From NCBI RefSeq assembly GCF_003610915.1, contig NZ_NSDJ01000001.1, positions 2,480,001-2,544,000 of the forward strand: a DNA stretch of 64,000 bases, given 5' to 3'. The notes below the pieces were generated by a model, which worked only from the letters and a program-made list of their open reading frames with translations, searched no databases and was not told the DNA's origin. This DNA is from Rahnella variigena. Its GTDB lineage: Bacteria > Pseudomonadota > Gammaproteobacteria > Enterobacterales > Enterobacteriaceae. The stretch's first letter is position 1, and each line of letters starts with the position of its first letter. A program made the position numbers and the translations under genes. Shown here one piece after another: positions 43,381-52,194 of the stretch.

Positions 43381-44478
43381 TTATTCATCCAGTGCTTTTA
43401 AGGCTTCTTCCGGATCCATCTCTGGTTCAGGGGCTTCATGTACCCAGAGGGAAATCAGGCGATACGATACGGCCAGTACCACCGGTCCGATGAACAGCCC
43501 GATCATACCGAAGGCAAACAATCCCCCGATAACACCAGAGAGAATCAGCAACATAGGTAAATCTGCACCCATGCGGATCAGAACCGGACGCAGCACGTTA
43601 TCAAGGGACCCGACCACGCAGCTCCAGACCAGAAGCACGGTGCCCCAGGTATTGTCGCCGGACCAGTAAAGCCAGATGATTGCCGGTATCAGTATCAGCA
43701 ATGGGCCGATTTGCGCAACGCAGCAAACGAACATCACTACCGTCAGCACGGTAGCATAAGGGATGCCCGCAATCGCCAGCCCGATACCGCCAAGAATTGA
43801 CTGCACAATGGCGGTTACGACCACGCCTAAAGCCACAGCTCGTATGGCCTGACCGGCGAGAATAACGGCAGCGTCACCGCGTTCTGCGGCCAGACGAATG
43901 GCAAAGTGGCGGATCCCTAAAGCAACTTGTTCGCCACGGCTGTACAACAAGGCACTGAACAACAGCATCAGCGAACAGTGGACAATAAACCGTCCAAGAT
44001 GACCGGCCTGAGTGACAAACCACGCGGCTGTTTGTCCGACATACGGCTGAACCTTGGTCACCAGCGCATTCCCGCCGCCATTAATCAGCGCGTGCCAGCC
44101 GGTATACAGTTTATGACCCACTAGCGGAATGGAATTAAGCCAGTGGAAATCAGGCATATGCAGTGAGGAAGGGTGGCTGGCGATTTCTACCAGAGGCGCG
44201 CCATTTTCAATTGCGCTGCTGACCAGCATCGCAATAGGCAAAACAAATAATAAAATCAGTAACAAAGTCATGATGATGACGGCAAGGAAACGGCGTCCCC
44301 AAAGCAGCCGCTGGAGCTTAATCATCAGCGGCCATGTCGCGATAACCACCATGCCTGCCCAGACAAACCCAAGAATAAAAGGCTGAACGATCCAGATACT
44401 GGCGATGGTCATCAGTGCAATAAACAACACCCCAAACATAATCTGGGGTAAATCGTAACGTTTAATTGGGAGATTCAT
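43381..44478 (-). CDS. ydiK: YdiK, AI-2E/PerM-family membrane protein
   Basis: 365 aa (E. coli 370). About seven to eight membrane helices in the AI-2E transporter (PerM/TqsA) arrangement: FILGFVWAGMVVIATWPLM, a long periplasmic-type loop (about 85-150), and the C-terminal helices with GSLDNVLRPVLIRMGADLP and FGMIGLFIGPVVLAVSYRL. The transported substrate is unknown. It is divergent from ydiJ across 403 bp. Confidence 0.92.
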   Translation of the reverse strand: MNLPIKRYDLPQIMFGVLFIALMTIASIWIVQPFILGFVWAGMVVIATWPLMIKLQRLLWGRRFLAVIIMTLLLILLFVLPIAMLVSSAIENGAPLVEIASHPSSLHMPDFHWLNSIPLVGHKLYTGWHALINGGGNALVTKVQPYVGQTAAWFVTQAGHLGRFIVHCSLMLLFSALLYSRGEQVALGIRHFAIRLAAERGDAAVILAGQAIRAVALGVVVTAIVQSILGGIGLAIAGIPYATVLTVVMFVCCVAQIGPLLILIPAIIWLYWSGDNTWGTVLLVWSCVVGSLDNVLRPVLIRMGADLPMLLILSGVIGGLFAFGMIGLFIGPVVLAVSYRLISLWVHEAPEPEMDPEEALKALDE

Positions 44479-44881
44479 TCATGTTTCTCAATGTGATAAA
44501 CCAAGTAAGGCACGAACCCTGTGCCTCCATACTTTGTATTTCAAACCCGGATATTAAATCCGGGGTATTCAAAATTCAGTGTGCTCATGATCCCATGTGT
44601 TCATGATCTGTGTGTTCAAAATCCAGCCAATCTGAAATAAGCATGGAACATCCGGCTGCTTTTGGATAGCTCGCCGCAAGATTAGTTGCAACGCGTTGTG
44701 CTGATACGCGATTTTTGCGATTCATCATGAAAGTAATGCAACAAACGGCAACCAGACGGAGCGCGGAAAAACGAAGTATGTTAGTTTTTATTCTGGGTAA
44801 ATAACAGGTGGATCTGCAAGTCAGATCCGGCAGGTCGCCTCGGGCCCGCCAGGCATACAACAAAGACAGAGTCATAATTCA
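44479..44881. other. Intergenic region ydiK-ydiJ
   Basis: 403 bp between divergent genes. A perfect 7-bp inverted repeat (44810-44828) lies near ydiJ. A 96-codon minus-strand frame at 44585-44875 looks like chance: no ribosome site and no family features. Confidence 0.5.
44810..44828. promoter_or_regulatory. Inverted repeat upstream of ydiJ
   Basis: GGATCTG-CAAGT-CAGATCC, a perfect 7-bp dyad with a 5-bp spacer ending 53 bp before ydiJ. The size suits an operator for a dimeric regulator; none is identified. Confidence 0.35.
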
Positions 44882-47800
44882 ATGATCCCACAGATTTCTC
44901 AGGCGCCGGGTGTCATCCAGCTGGTGCTCGATTTTTTGGAAGCGTTAAAAAAGAATGGTTTTACGGGTGATGTCACAACTACTTATGCAGACCGGCTGAC
45001 GATGGCGACAGATAACAGCGTCTATCAGTTGTTGCCGGATGCTGTCTTATTCCCGATCGCCACGTCAGACGTGGCACTGATTGCCCGTCTTGCAGGGCAG
45101 GAACGTTTTAAAACGCTGGTATTCACTCCGCGCGGTGGCGGTACCGGTACCAACGGTCAGTCGCTGAACCGTGGCATTGTGGTTGATATGTCCCGTCATA
45201 TGAACCGCATTCTCGATATCAATACAAAGCAGGGATGGGTAAAAGTTGAAGCCGGTGTGATTAAAGATCAGCTCAATGATTATCTGCGCCCGTTGGGGTA
45301 TTTCTTCTCGCCGGAACTCTCGACCAGTAACCGCGCCACGCTCGGCGGGATGATCAATACCGATGCCTCCGGGCAGGGCTCGCTGGTGTACGGTAAAACC
45401 TCAGATCACGTGCTTGGTGTCCGGGCCATTGTGCTTGGCGGCGACATGCTGGATACCACGGCGATCCCGACAGAGCTTGCAGATAAACTGGGTGAAGAAG
45501 ATTCGGTTATCGGGCGGATTTATCGCACGGTGCTCGACAGTTGCCGCGACAACCGTGCGCTGGTAATAGAGAAATTCCCAAAACTTAACCGTTTCCTGAC
45601 CGGATACGATTTGCGTCATGTGCTGAGTGATGACCTGCAAACCTTTAATCTGACACGAATTCTGACCGGATCAGAAGGCTCGCTGGCCTTTATTACTGAA
45701 GCCCGTCTGAACATCACGCCAATCCCGAAAGTGCGTCGTCTGGTCAACATCAAGTATGACTCTTTCAACTCGGCCCTGCGCAACGCACCTTTTATGGTGG
45801 AAGCGAAAGCTCTTTCAGTAGAAACCGTTGACTCAAAAGTGCTGAATCTGGCACGTGAGGATATTGTCTGGCACAGCGTGCGTGACTACATCACGGATGT
45901 TGAAGGCAAAGATATGCAGGGGCTTAACATTGTTGAGTTCGCTGGCGATGATGCTGATCTCATCGAAAACCAGGTGAGCGCATTGTGTGAGCGTCTTGAC
46001 GGGTTGATGAGTGACAAAGAAGGCGGTGTGATTGGTTATCAGATTTGCGCCGATCTGCCTGGTATAGAGCGCATCTATAACATGCGTAAAAAAGCCGTCG
46101 GGCTGCTGGGCAATGCCAAAGGGCAGGCTAAACCCTTGCCATTTGCCGAAGACACTTGTGTTCCGCCTCAGCATCTGGCGGATTACATCGTCGAATTTCG
46201 GGCGCTGCTCGACAGCCATCATCTGAGCTACGGAATGTTTGGTCACGTGGATGCGGGTGTATTACACGTACGTCCGGCGCTGGATATGTGCGATCCGCAG
46301 CAGGAAATGTTGCTCAAGCAAATTTCCGATGAAGTCGTCGCACTGACGGCAAAATATGGCGGGCTGCTGTGGGGCGAGCATGGAAAGGGTTTCCGTGCCG
46401 AATACAGTCCGGCTTTCTTTGGTGAAGAATTGTTCCATGAGTTACGCCGGATCAAAACCGTGTTCGACCCGGACAACCGCCTCAACCCAGGTAAGATCTG
46501 TGCGCCGCTGGATTGCGATGAACCGATGATGAAAGTGGATGCGGCGAAACGCGGCACACTGGATCGCCGTATTCCGCTGGAAGTTCGTCAGTCATTCCGC
46601 GGTGCGATGGAATGTAACGGCAACGGGTTATGTTTCAATTTCGATGTGAAAAGCCCGATGTGCCCGTCGATGAAAATCACCGGCAGCCGCATTCATTCGC
46701 CTAAAGGTCGTGCAGGTCTGGTGCGCGAATGGTTGCGCCTGCTGTCAGAACAGGGCGTTGATCCGCTGGCGCTGGAAAATGCGCTGCCTGAAAAAGGGCT
46801 AAGTTTCCGTACCCTGATTGATCGCACGCGTAACACCTGGCACGCCAATAAAGGCGAATATGATTTTTCGCATGAAGTGAAAGAGGCGATGTCAGGCTGT
46901 CTGGCCTGTAAAGCCTGTTCCACACAGTGTCCGATTAAAATTGATGTTCCCGGATTCCGATCGCGGTTCCTGCAGCTTTATCACACACGATATCTGCGTC
47001 CTGCTCGTGATCACTTTGTGGCCGGCGTGGAAAGCTACGCACCGCTTATGGCAAAAGCACCGAAGTTGTTTAATTTCTTCCTCAAACAACCCTGGGTGCG
47101 TGAAATGAGCCGGAAAAGTATTGGCATGGTAGATTTGCCTTTACTCTCTTCCCCGACATTGCGTGAGCAGCTACTTGGACATCGCGCCAGTACGATGACG
47201 CTGGAGCAACTTGAAGCCATTTCTCCCGCGCAGCGTGGCGAATACGTGCTGGTAGTTCAGGATCCGTTCACCAGTTTCTATGATGCGCAGGTGGTGGCTG
47301 ATTTTGTCCGGCTGATTGAGAAGCTTGGCCTCAAACCTGTTCTGTTGCCATTCTCTCCGAACGGTAAAGCGCAGCACATTAAAGGCTTCCTCACTCGTTT
47401 TGCGAAAACAGCGAAGAAAACGTCGTTGTTCCTCAACCGTGTTTCGCAATTAGGAATGCCGATGGTCGGCGTCGACCCGGCGCTGGTGCTGTGTTATCGC
47501 GATGAATATAAGGAGATCCTGGGCGAGTCGCGTGGCTCATTCCAGGTACAACTGGTGCATGAATGGCTTGATGTGTGGCTGGCTGAACGCCCGGCACAGC
47601 AGCAAAGCGGCGAATCCTGGTATCTGTTTGGTCACTGTACGGAAAGTACGGCGTTGCCAAACAGCGGCAAGCAATGGGGTGATATTTTTGCCCGCTATGG
47701 CGCGAAGCTGGAAAATGTCAGTGTCGGCTGCTGCGGAATGGCCGGAACGTACGGCCATGAAACTAAAAATCTTGAGAACTCTCTGGGGATTTACGAGCTT

Positions 47801-47938
47801 TCCTGGCATACCTCTTTGCAGCGGTTGCCGCGCCAGCGCTGTCTGGCAACCGGTTATTCATGCCGCAGTCAGGTCAAACGTATTGAGGGGAACGGTGTTC
47901 GCCATCCCTTACAGGCTTTGCTGGAAATCATTCCCTGA
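44882..47938 (+). CDS. ydiJ: YdiJ, FAD/Fe-S oxidoreductase (D-2-hydroxyglutarate dehydrogenase type)
   Basis: 1018 aa, the E. coli length. N-terminal FAD-binding (PCMH/GlcD-like) domain with FTPRGGGTGTNGQSLNRGIVV and STSNRATLGGMINTDASGQG; FAD oxidase C-terminal domain (about 270-530) with FGHVDAGVLHVRPALD; then a 4Fe-4S segment with CLACKACSTQCP and a CCG-type cluster region (GCCGMAGTYGHE) near the C-terminus. E. coli YdiJ has been reported to oxidise D-2-hydroxyglutarate. It starts an apparent pair with menI (16-base gap). Confidence 0.93.
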   Translation: MIPQISQAPGVIQLVLDFLEALKKNGFTGDVTTTYADRLTMATDNSVYQLLPDAVLFPIATSDVALIARLAGQERFKTLVFTPRGGGTGTNGQSLNRGIVVDMSRHMNRILDINTKQGWVKVEAGVIKDQLNDYLRPLGYFFSPELSTSNRATLGGMINTDASGQGSLVYGKTSDHVLGVRAIVLGGDMLDTTAIPTELADKLGEEDSVIGRIYRTVLDSCRDNRALVIEKFPKLNRFLTGYDLRHVLSDDLQTFNLTRILTGSEGSLAFITEARLNITPIPKVRRLVNIKYDSFNSALRNAPFMVEAKALSVETVDSKVLNLAREDIVWHSVRDYITDVEGKDMQGLNIVEFAGDDADLIENQVSALCERLDGLMSDKEGGVIGYQICADLPGIERIYNMRKKAVGLLGNAKGQAKPLPFAEDTCVPPQHLADYIVEFRALLDSHHLSYGMFGHVDAGVLHVRPALDMCDPQQEMLLKQISDEVVALTAKYGGLLWGEHGKGFRAEYSPAFFGEELFHELRRIKTVFDPDNRLNPGKICAPLDCDEPMMKVDAAKRGTLDRRIPLEVRQSFRGAMECNGNGLCFNFDVKSPMCPSMKITGSRIHSPKGRAGLVREWLRLLSEQGVDPLALENALPEKGLSFRTLIDRTRNTWHANKGEYDFSHEVKEAMSGCLACKACSTQCPIKIDVPGFRSRFLQLYHTRYLRPARDHFVAGVESYAPLMAKAPKLFNFFLKQPWVREMSRKSIGMVDLPLLSSPTLREQLLGHRASTMTLEQLEAISPAQRGEYVLVVQDPFTSFYDAQVVADFVRLIEKLGLKPVLLPFSPNGKAQHIKGFLTRFAKTAKKTSLFLNRVSQLGMPMVGVDPALVLCYRDEYKEILGESRGSFQVQLVHEWLDVWLAERPAQQQSGESWYLFGHCTESTALPNSGKQWGDIFARYGAKLENVSVGCCGMAGTYGHETKNLENSLGIYELSWHTSLQRLPRQRCLATGYSCRSQVKRIEGNGVRHPLQALLEIIP

Positions 47939-47954
47939 CCATTAAGGAAGCATT

Positions 47955-48374
47955 ATGTCACTCTGGAAACGCAGTACCACGCTGGATGCCCTGAATCAGC
48001 GCAGTCAGGGATGTATGGTTGGGCACGTGGGAATAGAATTTACCCAGTTGGGCGAAGATTTTCTTGAGGCGACCATGCCCGTGGATAGCCGCACGACACA
48101 ACCTTTTGGCCTGCTGCATGGCGGGGCATCGGTGGTTCTGGCGGAAACCATGGGATCGATGGCAGGCTATTTGTGCTGCGAAGGCAGCCAGACGGTGGTC
48201 GGCGTGGAGATTAACGCCAGCCACATGCATTCAGCACGCGAGGGACATGTGCGCGGTGTGTGTCGTGCATTGCGCGCCGGGCGCCGCAGCCAGGTCTGGC
48301 AAATCGAAATTTTTGATGAGAAAGGAAATCTTTGCTGCGTGTCGAGGTTGACCACGATGGTGATTGATCACTGA
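47955..48374 (+). CDS. menI: MenI (YdiI), 1,4-dihydroxy-2-naphthoyl-CoA thioesterase
   Basis: 139 aa (E. coli 136). A hotdog-fold thioesterase: TMPVDSRTTQPFGLLHGGAS then VVLAETMGS with the catalytic Glu, and GHVRGVCRALRAGRRSQVWQIEI. It hydrolyses DHNA-CoA in menaquinone and phylloquinone-type synthesis. It lies 16 bases after ydiJ with AAGGAAG before its ATG. Confidence 0.94.
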   Translation: MSLWKRSTTLDALNQRSQGCMVGHVGIEFTQLGEDFLEATMPVDSRTTQPFGLLHGGASVVLAETMGSMAGYLCCEGSQTVVGVEINASHMHSAREGHVRGVCRALRAGRRSQVWQIEIFDEKGNLCCVSRLTTMVIDH

Positions 48375-48502
48375 AACAGGCTCTGTCAGTTATCTTGATT
48401 CATCAGTTATCTTGAGTCGTGTTTCAGGGAAGGGCGGATACATTAATCATGTGTCCGCCTTTTTTATTTGTCTTAAAATTGGTGTAACACATTGAAAGTA
48501 AG

Positions 48503-48907
48503 TCAAAGCTGGAAAGGGACGCGTTTCGCAAAGTCAGTTTGAAATGCCGTTGCTTTTTCCCAGATGCCCATCATGGCATAATACTGACAAATGAGTTTTA
48601 ACGTATGCCGCGCAAAATGATAACTCTGAACACGAAAGAGCTCACAGCGGACAACACTGTTGATTTCCAGAATCAGGCGGTTGTGCAATTTGCAGAGCGC
48701 ATGCAGATAGCTGTGATCATCGCCGTTTTGCAGGCACAGGTTAGCCATTTCCAGACAAATGTTGTTGAAGCGTTTGAGCTGACATAAATGTGCATCAGGA
48801 CGTCGTAAGGCCGCATCAGCCATGTAGAAATCTACTGTGGCATCGCGGACATTCGATTTGTATTCGTCGATCTTGCCTTGCAACCACGCATTTACCGATT
48901 GAACCAT
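48503..48907 (-). CDS. Unrecognised 134-aa protein behind a Fur box
   Basis: 134 aa, no signal peptide, no membrane segment, predicted mostly helical (MVQSVNAWLQGKIDEYKSNV, CQLKRFNNICLEMANLCLQN, the HALCKLHNRLILEINSVV segment, CQYYAMMGIWEKATAF). It has six Cys and many His/Tyr. The spacing of helices suggests a small helical bundle or a TPR-like pair, but I recognise no family. A near-perfect Fur box ends 20 bp before the start, so iron-repressed expression is expected. It sits where E. coli has the unrelated ydiH, between menI and suf. It reads away from sufA. Confidence 0.8.
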   Translation of the reverse strand: MVQSVNAWLQGKIDEYKSNVRDATVDFYMADAALRRPDAHLCQLKRFNNICLEMANLCLQNGDDHSYLHALCKLHNRLILEINSVVRCELFRVQSYHFARHTLKLICQYYAMMGIWEKATAFQTDFAKRVPFQL

Positions 48908-48926
48908 TCTCAGTATTCCGGGTTAT

Positions 48927-48945
48927 CTGAATGATAATCATTATC
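48927..48945. promoter_or_regulatory. Fur box before the 134-aa gene
   Basis: CTGAATGATAATCATTATC agrees with the 19-bp Fur consensus at 16 positions, with a perfect ATGATAATCATTAT dyad. It is 20 bp from the 134-aa gene start but about 420 bp from sufA. Confidence 0.9.
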
Positions 48946-49272
48946 AAAGAATGACCATCATATTGGCAAAAAATGACCGGATCAACGTTTTCATCGGTTT
49001 TTTTTCATTTTGTTGTGCGAAAGCAGATAAGCAAAAAGAGCTTTAATTTTTTCGGTTGTGGCGAATTCATAAATAGGCATTTCCGATGAATGTTTTATAA
49101 TAGACACAATGAAAGCTATTAACCCGCAATGTTTATAAGGTTAATTTTAATTTTTAACAAAAAATTGACAATTTATTCAATCAGTTGATGGTTGCGGTGT
49201 TCAAGACCCGCCAGCGACCAGGTGTTAACCCGATGCACATTGAGCGACTTTCCTCATGGGCAATCGCTATAC

Positions 49273-49289
49273 CCTCTTAAAACAAGAGG
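49273..49289. promoter_or_regulatory. Inverted repeat at the sufA promoter (IscR candidate)
   Basis: CCTCTT-AAAAC-AAGAGG, a perfect 6-bp dyad directly touching the -35 element. The CC and GG pairs have the spacing of an IscR type 2 site, though the inner bases do not fit that consensus. An activator site is likely from its position. Confidence 0.45.
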
Positions 49290-49317
49290 TTGAAGTGGTA
49301 CCTGTTATCACTAGAAT
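49290..49317 (+). promoter_or_regulatory. Predicted sigma-70 promoter of the suf operon
   Basis: TTGAAG, 16 bases, then TAGAAT, about 48 bp before the sufA ATG. Confidence 0.6.
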
Positions 49318-49365
49318 AGAGACAATAGGTCTTGTCTATGACCGTAAAATTACGAGGTAAGACAG

Positions 49366-49737
49366 ATGCAAACTGAAACTGTCGGCTCTTTCTCTTTAGA
49401 CGACAACGTATGGCAAGGTGTGAGCCTGACTGATTCTGCCGCAAAACAGATTAATACTCTGATGGCGCAGGATCCTGAGGTCAAAGGTCTCCAGCTCTCG
49501 GTGAAACAATCGGGCTGTGCCGGCTTTGGCTACGTTCTGGATTTAACCAAACAACCAGCCAGTGATGATCTGGTGTTTGAACATGACGGCGCTTTGCTGT
49601 TTGTTCCGCTGAAGGCCATGCCTTTCATCGACGGAACTGAGGTAGATTTTGTCCGTGAAGGACTGAATCAGATATTTAAATTCAATAATCCTAAAGCTCA
49701 GCATGCCTGCGGGTGTGGCGAAAGTTTCGGCCTGTAA
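49366..49737 (+). CDS. sufA: SufA, A-type Fe-S carrier
   Basis: 123 aa (E. coli 122). A-type scaffold/carrier with its three conserved Cys: SVKQSGCAGFGYVLD and the C-terminal HACGCGESFGL. It receives clusters from SufBCD and passes them to apo-proteins. First gene of sufABCDSE, used under iron limitation and oxidative stress. A 51-base gap precedes sufB. Confidence 0.95.
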   Translation: MQTETVGSFSLDDNVWQGVSLTDSAAKQINTLMAQDPEVKGLQLSVKQSGCAGFGYVLDLTKQPASDDLVFEHDGALLFVPLKAMPFIDGTEVDFVREGLNQIFKFNNPKAQHACGCGESFGL

Positions 49738-49788
49738 GAAACGGCTTTCAGTTTTTAAGATTATTGTAAACAAAGCGATGTAACCAAC

Positions 49789-51324
49789 ATGTCACGAAGC
49801 AACGTAGAAATTCCAGATGATGTGCAGTCTTGGGTCGGCGAGGGAACGAACTATAAAGAAGGGTTCTTTACCCAGCTTGCAACCGATGAATTAGCATCAG
49901 GCATCAACGAAGATGTGGTGCGTGCCATTTCCGCGAAGCGTAATGAGCCTGAGTGGATGCTGGAGTTCCGTCTGCAGGCTTATCATGCCTGGTTGAAAAT
50001 GGAAGAACCGCACTGGCTCAAAGCGTATTACACGCCTCTTGATTACCAGGATTACAGCTATTATTCCGCGCCATCATGTGGCAGCTGCGATGATACCTGC
50101 GGTTCTCAGCCTGGCGCTACGCAGCAGCCTCCGGAAAATTCGCACAGCATTCCTGCGCTTGATGGCGCTCTTGACAATAAAAACTACCTCACCAGTGAAG
50201 TAGAAAAAGCTTTTGAGCAGCTGGGTGTTCCGGTTCGTGAAGGCAAAGAAGTGGCGGTCGATGCAATTTTCGACTCCGTTTCTGTCTCCACGACTTACCG
50301 TGAAAAGCTGGCGGAATCAGGCGTTATTTTCTGCTCATTCGGCGAAGCCATTCACGAATATCCTGATCTGGTGCGCAAATACCTCGGTACAGTGGTGCCT
50401 GCGCAGGATAACTTCTTCGCCGCACTGAATGCTGCCGTTGCTTCTGATGGTACCTTTGTTTATGTGCCAAAAGGCGTGCGTTGCCCGATGGAACTGTCGA
50501 CTTATTTCCGTATCAACGCGGCGAAAACCGGCCAGTTTGAACGTACTATTCTGATTGCCGATGAAGGCAGTTACGTGAGTTACATCGAAGGGTGTTCGGC
50601 GCCAGTTCGTGATACCTACCAGCTGCACGCTGCGGTGGTGGAAGTGATTCTGCACAAAGATGCGGAAGTGAAATATTCCACCGTCCAGAACTGGTTCTCC
50701 GGCAGCAAAGACAGCAGCGGCGGCATTCTGAACTTCGTGACCAAACGCGCATTGTGCGAAGGCGCGGGTTCGAAAATGTCCTGGACGCAGTCTGAAACCG
50801 GCTCAGCGATCACCTGGAAATACCCAAGCGTTATCCTCAAAGGTGATAACTCTATTGGTGAATTCTTCTCGGTTGCACTGACCAGCGGCAAACAGCAGGC
50901 AGATACCGGCACCAAAATGATCCACATTGGTAAAAATACCAAGTCGACCATTATCTCCAAAGGTATCTCTGCGGGTCACAGCCAGAACAGCTACCGCGGT
51001 CTGGTGAAGATCCTGCCAAGTGCAGAAAACGCGCGTAACTTTACCCAGTGTGACTCAATGCTGATTGGCGCCGACAGCGCAGCGCATACCTTCCCGTATG
51101 TGGAAGTGCGTAACAATACCGCGCAGCTGGAACATGAAGCCACAACGTCAAAAATCGGCGATGACCAGCTGTTCTACTGTCTGCAACGTGGTATCAGCGA
51201 AGATGACGCGATTTCCATGATTGTTAACGGTTTCTGTAAAGATGTCTTTTCCGAGCTGCCGCTGGAGTTCGCTGTCGAAGCACAGAAACTGCTGGCCATC
51301 AGTCTTGAACATAGCGTCGGTTAA
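49789..51324 (+). CDS. sufB: SufB, Fe-S scaffold subunit
   Basis: 511 aa, 16 longer than E. coli SufB (495). The extra residues lie in the linker after the N-terminal CGSCDDTC segment (about residues 107-137, with [16 protein letters not shown]). The beta-helix core holds the essential residues: Cys in [11 protein letters not shown], the cluster-site Cys421 in [10 protein letters not shown] (E. coli Cys405) and Glu450 in LEHEATTS (E. coli Glu434). SufBC2D builds the cluster from SufSE sulfur. A 123-base gap with a terminator-like hairpin separates it from sufC. Confidence 0.96.
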   Translation: MSRSNVEIPDDVQSWVGEGTNYKEGFFTQLATDELASGINEDVVRAISAKRNEPEWMLEFRLQAYHAWLKMEEPHWLKAYYTPLDYQDYSYYSAPSCGSCDDTCGSQPGATQQPPENSHSIPALDGALDNKNYLTSEVEKAFEQLGVPVREGKEVAVDAIFDSVSVSTTYREKLAESGVIFCSFGEAIHEYPDLVRKYLGTVVPAQDNFFAALNAAVASDGTFVYVPKGVRCPMELSTYFRINAAKTGQFERTILIADEGSYVSYIEGCSAPVRDTYQLHAAVVEVILHKDAEVKYSTVQNWFSGSKDSSGGILNFVTKRALCEGAGSKMSWTQSETGSAITWKYPSVILKGDNSIGEFFSVALTSGKQQADTGTKMIHIGKNTKSTIISKGISAGHSQNSYRGLVKILPSAENARNFTQCDSMLIGADSAAHTFPYVEVRNNTAQLEHEATTSKIGDDQLFYCLQRGISEDDAISMIVNGFCKDVFSELPLEFAVEAQKLLAISLEHSVG

Positions 51325-51340
51325 TTCGCCGACGTTTTTT
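51315..51340 (+). terminator. Terminator-like hairpin between sufB and sufC
   Basis: CGTCGG-TTAATTCG-CCGACG followed by six T, overlapping the last codons and stop of sufB. A second stem, CCCGGTG / CACCGGG (51344-51350 with 51370-51376), follows. It lies inside the suf operon, so it may attenuate sufCDSE relative to sufAB. Confidence 0.6.
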
Positions 51341-51447
51341 CCTCCCGGTGTAGCGTGGTGTGACGTCAGCACCGGGCAGGTTTTAGTTCAGCACAGTCAA
51401 AGCATAAACAGAATTAAGAGCGCGCAGGCGCAAACTCAAGGATACGT

Positions 51448-52194
51448 ATGTTAAGCATTAAGAATTTGAAGGTCCGTGTCGAAGAAAAGGAAATTCTGAA
51501 AGGCCTTGATCTGGAGATCAAACCGGGTGAAGTACACGCCATCATGGGCCCGAACGGCTCAGGTAAAAGTACGCTCTCCGCGACACTGGCTGGCCGCGAA
51601 GATTACGAAGTCACCGACGGCTCCGTAATCTTCAACGGTAAAGATTTGCTGGAACTCGCTCCGGAAGACCGCGCTGGTGAAGGCGTCTTTATGGCTTTCC
51701 AGTATCCGGTGGAAATTCCCGGTGTGACTAACCATTTCTTCCTGCAAACTGCGGTAAATGCTGTGCGTAAATACCGCGGACAGGAACCGATGGACCGTTT
51801 TGACTTCGCTGATTTCATCGAAGAAAAAATCGAAATGCTGAAAATGCCTGCTGATTTGCTGACCCGTTCAGTGAACGTTGGCTTCTCCGGCGGTGAGAAA
51901 AAGCGTAACGACATTCTGCAAATGGCAGCCCTTGAGCCAAACCTGTGCATCCTGGATGAAACCGACTCCGGTCTGGATATCGATGCCCTGAAAATCGTTT
52001 CTGACGGTGTTAACACACTGCGTGACGGCAAACGTTCATTCGTTATCGTGACCCACTACCAGCGTATCCTCGACTACATCAAGCCTGACTACGTGCACGT
52101 TCTGTATCAGGGCCGCATTGTTAAATCCGGCGATTTCACCTTGGTTAAACAGTTAGAGGAGCAGGGTTATGGCTGGCTTACCGACGAAGAGTAA
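51448..52194 (+). CDS. sufC: SufC, Fe-S assembly ATPase
   Basis: 248 aa, the E. coli length. ABC-type ATPase: Walker A GPNGSGKSTLSATLAG, Q-loop in FMAFQYPVEIPG, signature GFSGGEKKRNDILQM, Walker B LCILDETDSGLD and switch His in IVTHYQRIL. ATP-driven SufC dimerisation reshapes SufB-SufD during cluster assembly. Its end overlaps sufD by 26 bases. Confidence 0.97.
   Translation: MLSIKNLKVRVEEKEILKGLDLEIKPGEVHAIMGPNGSGKSTLSATLAGREDYEVTDGSVIFNGKDLLELAPEDRAGEGVFMAFQYPVEIPGVTNHFFLQTAVNAVRKYRGQEPMDRFDFADFIEEKIEMLKMPADLLTRSVNVGFSGGEKKRNDILQMAALEPNLCILDETDSGLDIDALKIVSDGVNTLRDGKRSFVIVTHYQRILDYIKPDYVHVLYQGRIVKSGDFTLVKQLEEQGYGWLTDEE

Larger units (their letters stand above)
48908..49365. other. Regulatory region upstream of sufA
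   Basis: 458 bp between the unknown gene and sufA. It contains a Fur box at the far end (48927-48945) and, close to sufA, an inverted repeat abutting a good sigma-70 promoter. The middle 300 bp are AT-rich with no ORF; in E. coli the sufA upstream region also binds OxyR and IHF. Confidence 0.6.

Noticed and set aside
44585..44875. 96-codon minus-strand frame between ydiK and ydiJ
   Set aside because: No Shine-Dalgarno and composition unlike a real protein; it overlaps the likely ydiJ promoter.
51040..51090. SufB appears to lack the Cys of the E. coli string GANCGAHTFP (here [10 protein letters not shown])
   Set aside because: That Cys is not the essential one; the E. coli Cys405 equivalent is present at residue 421 in FTQCDSML.
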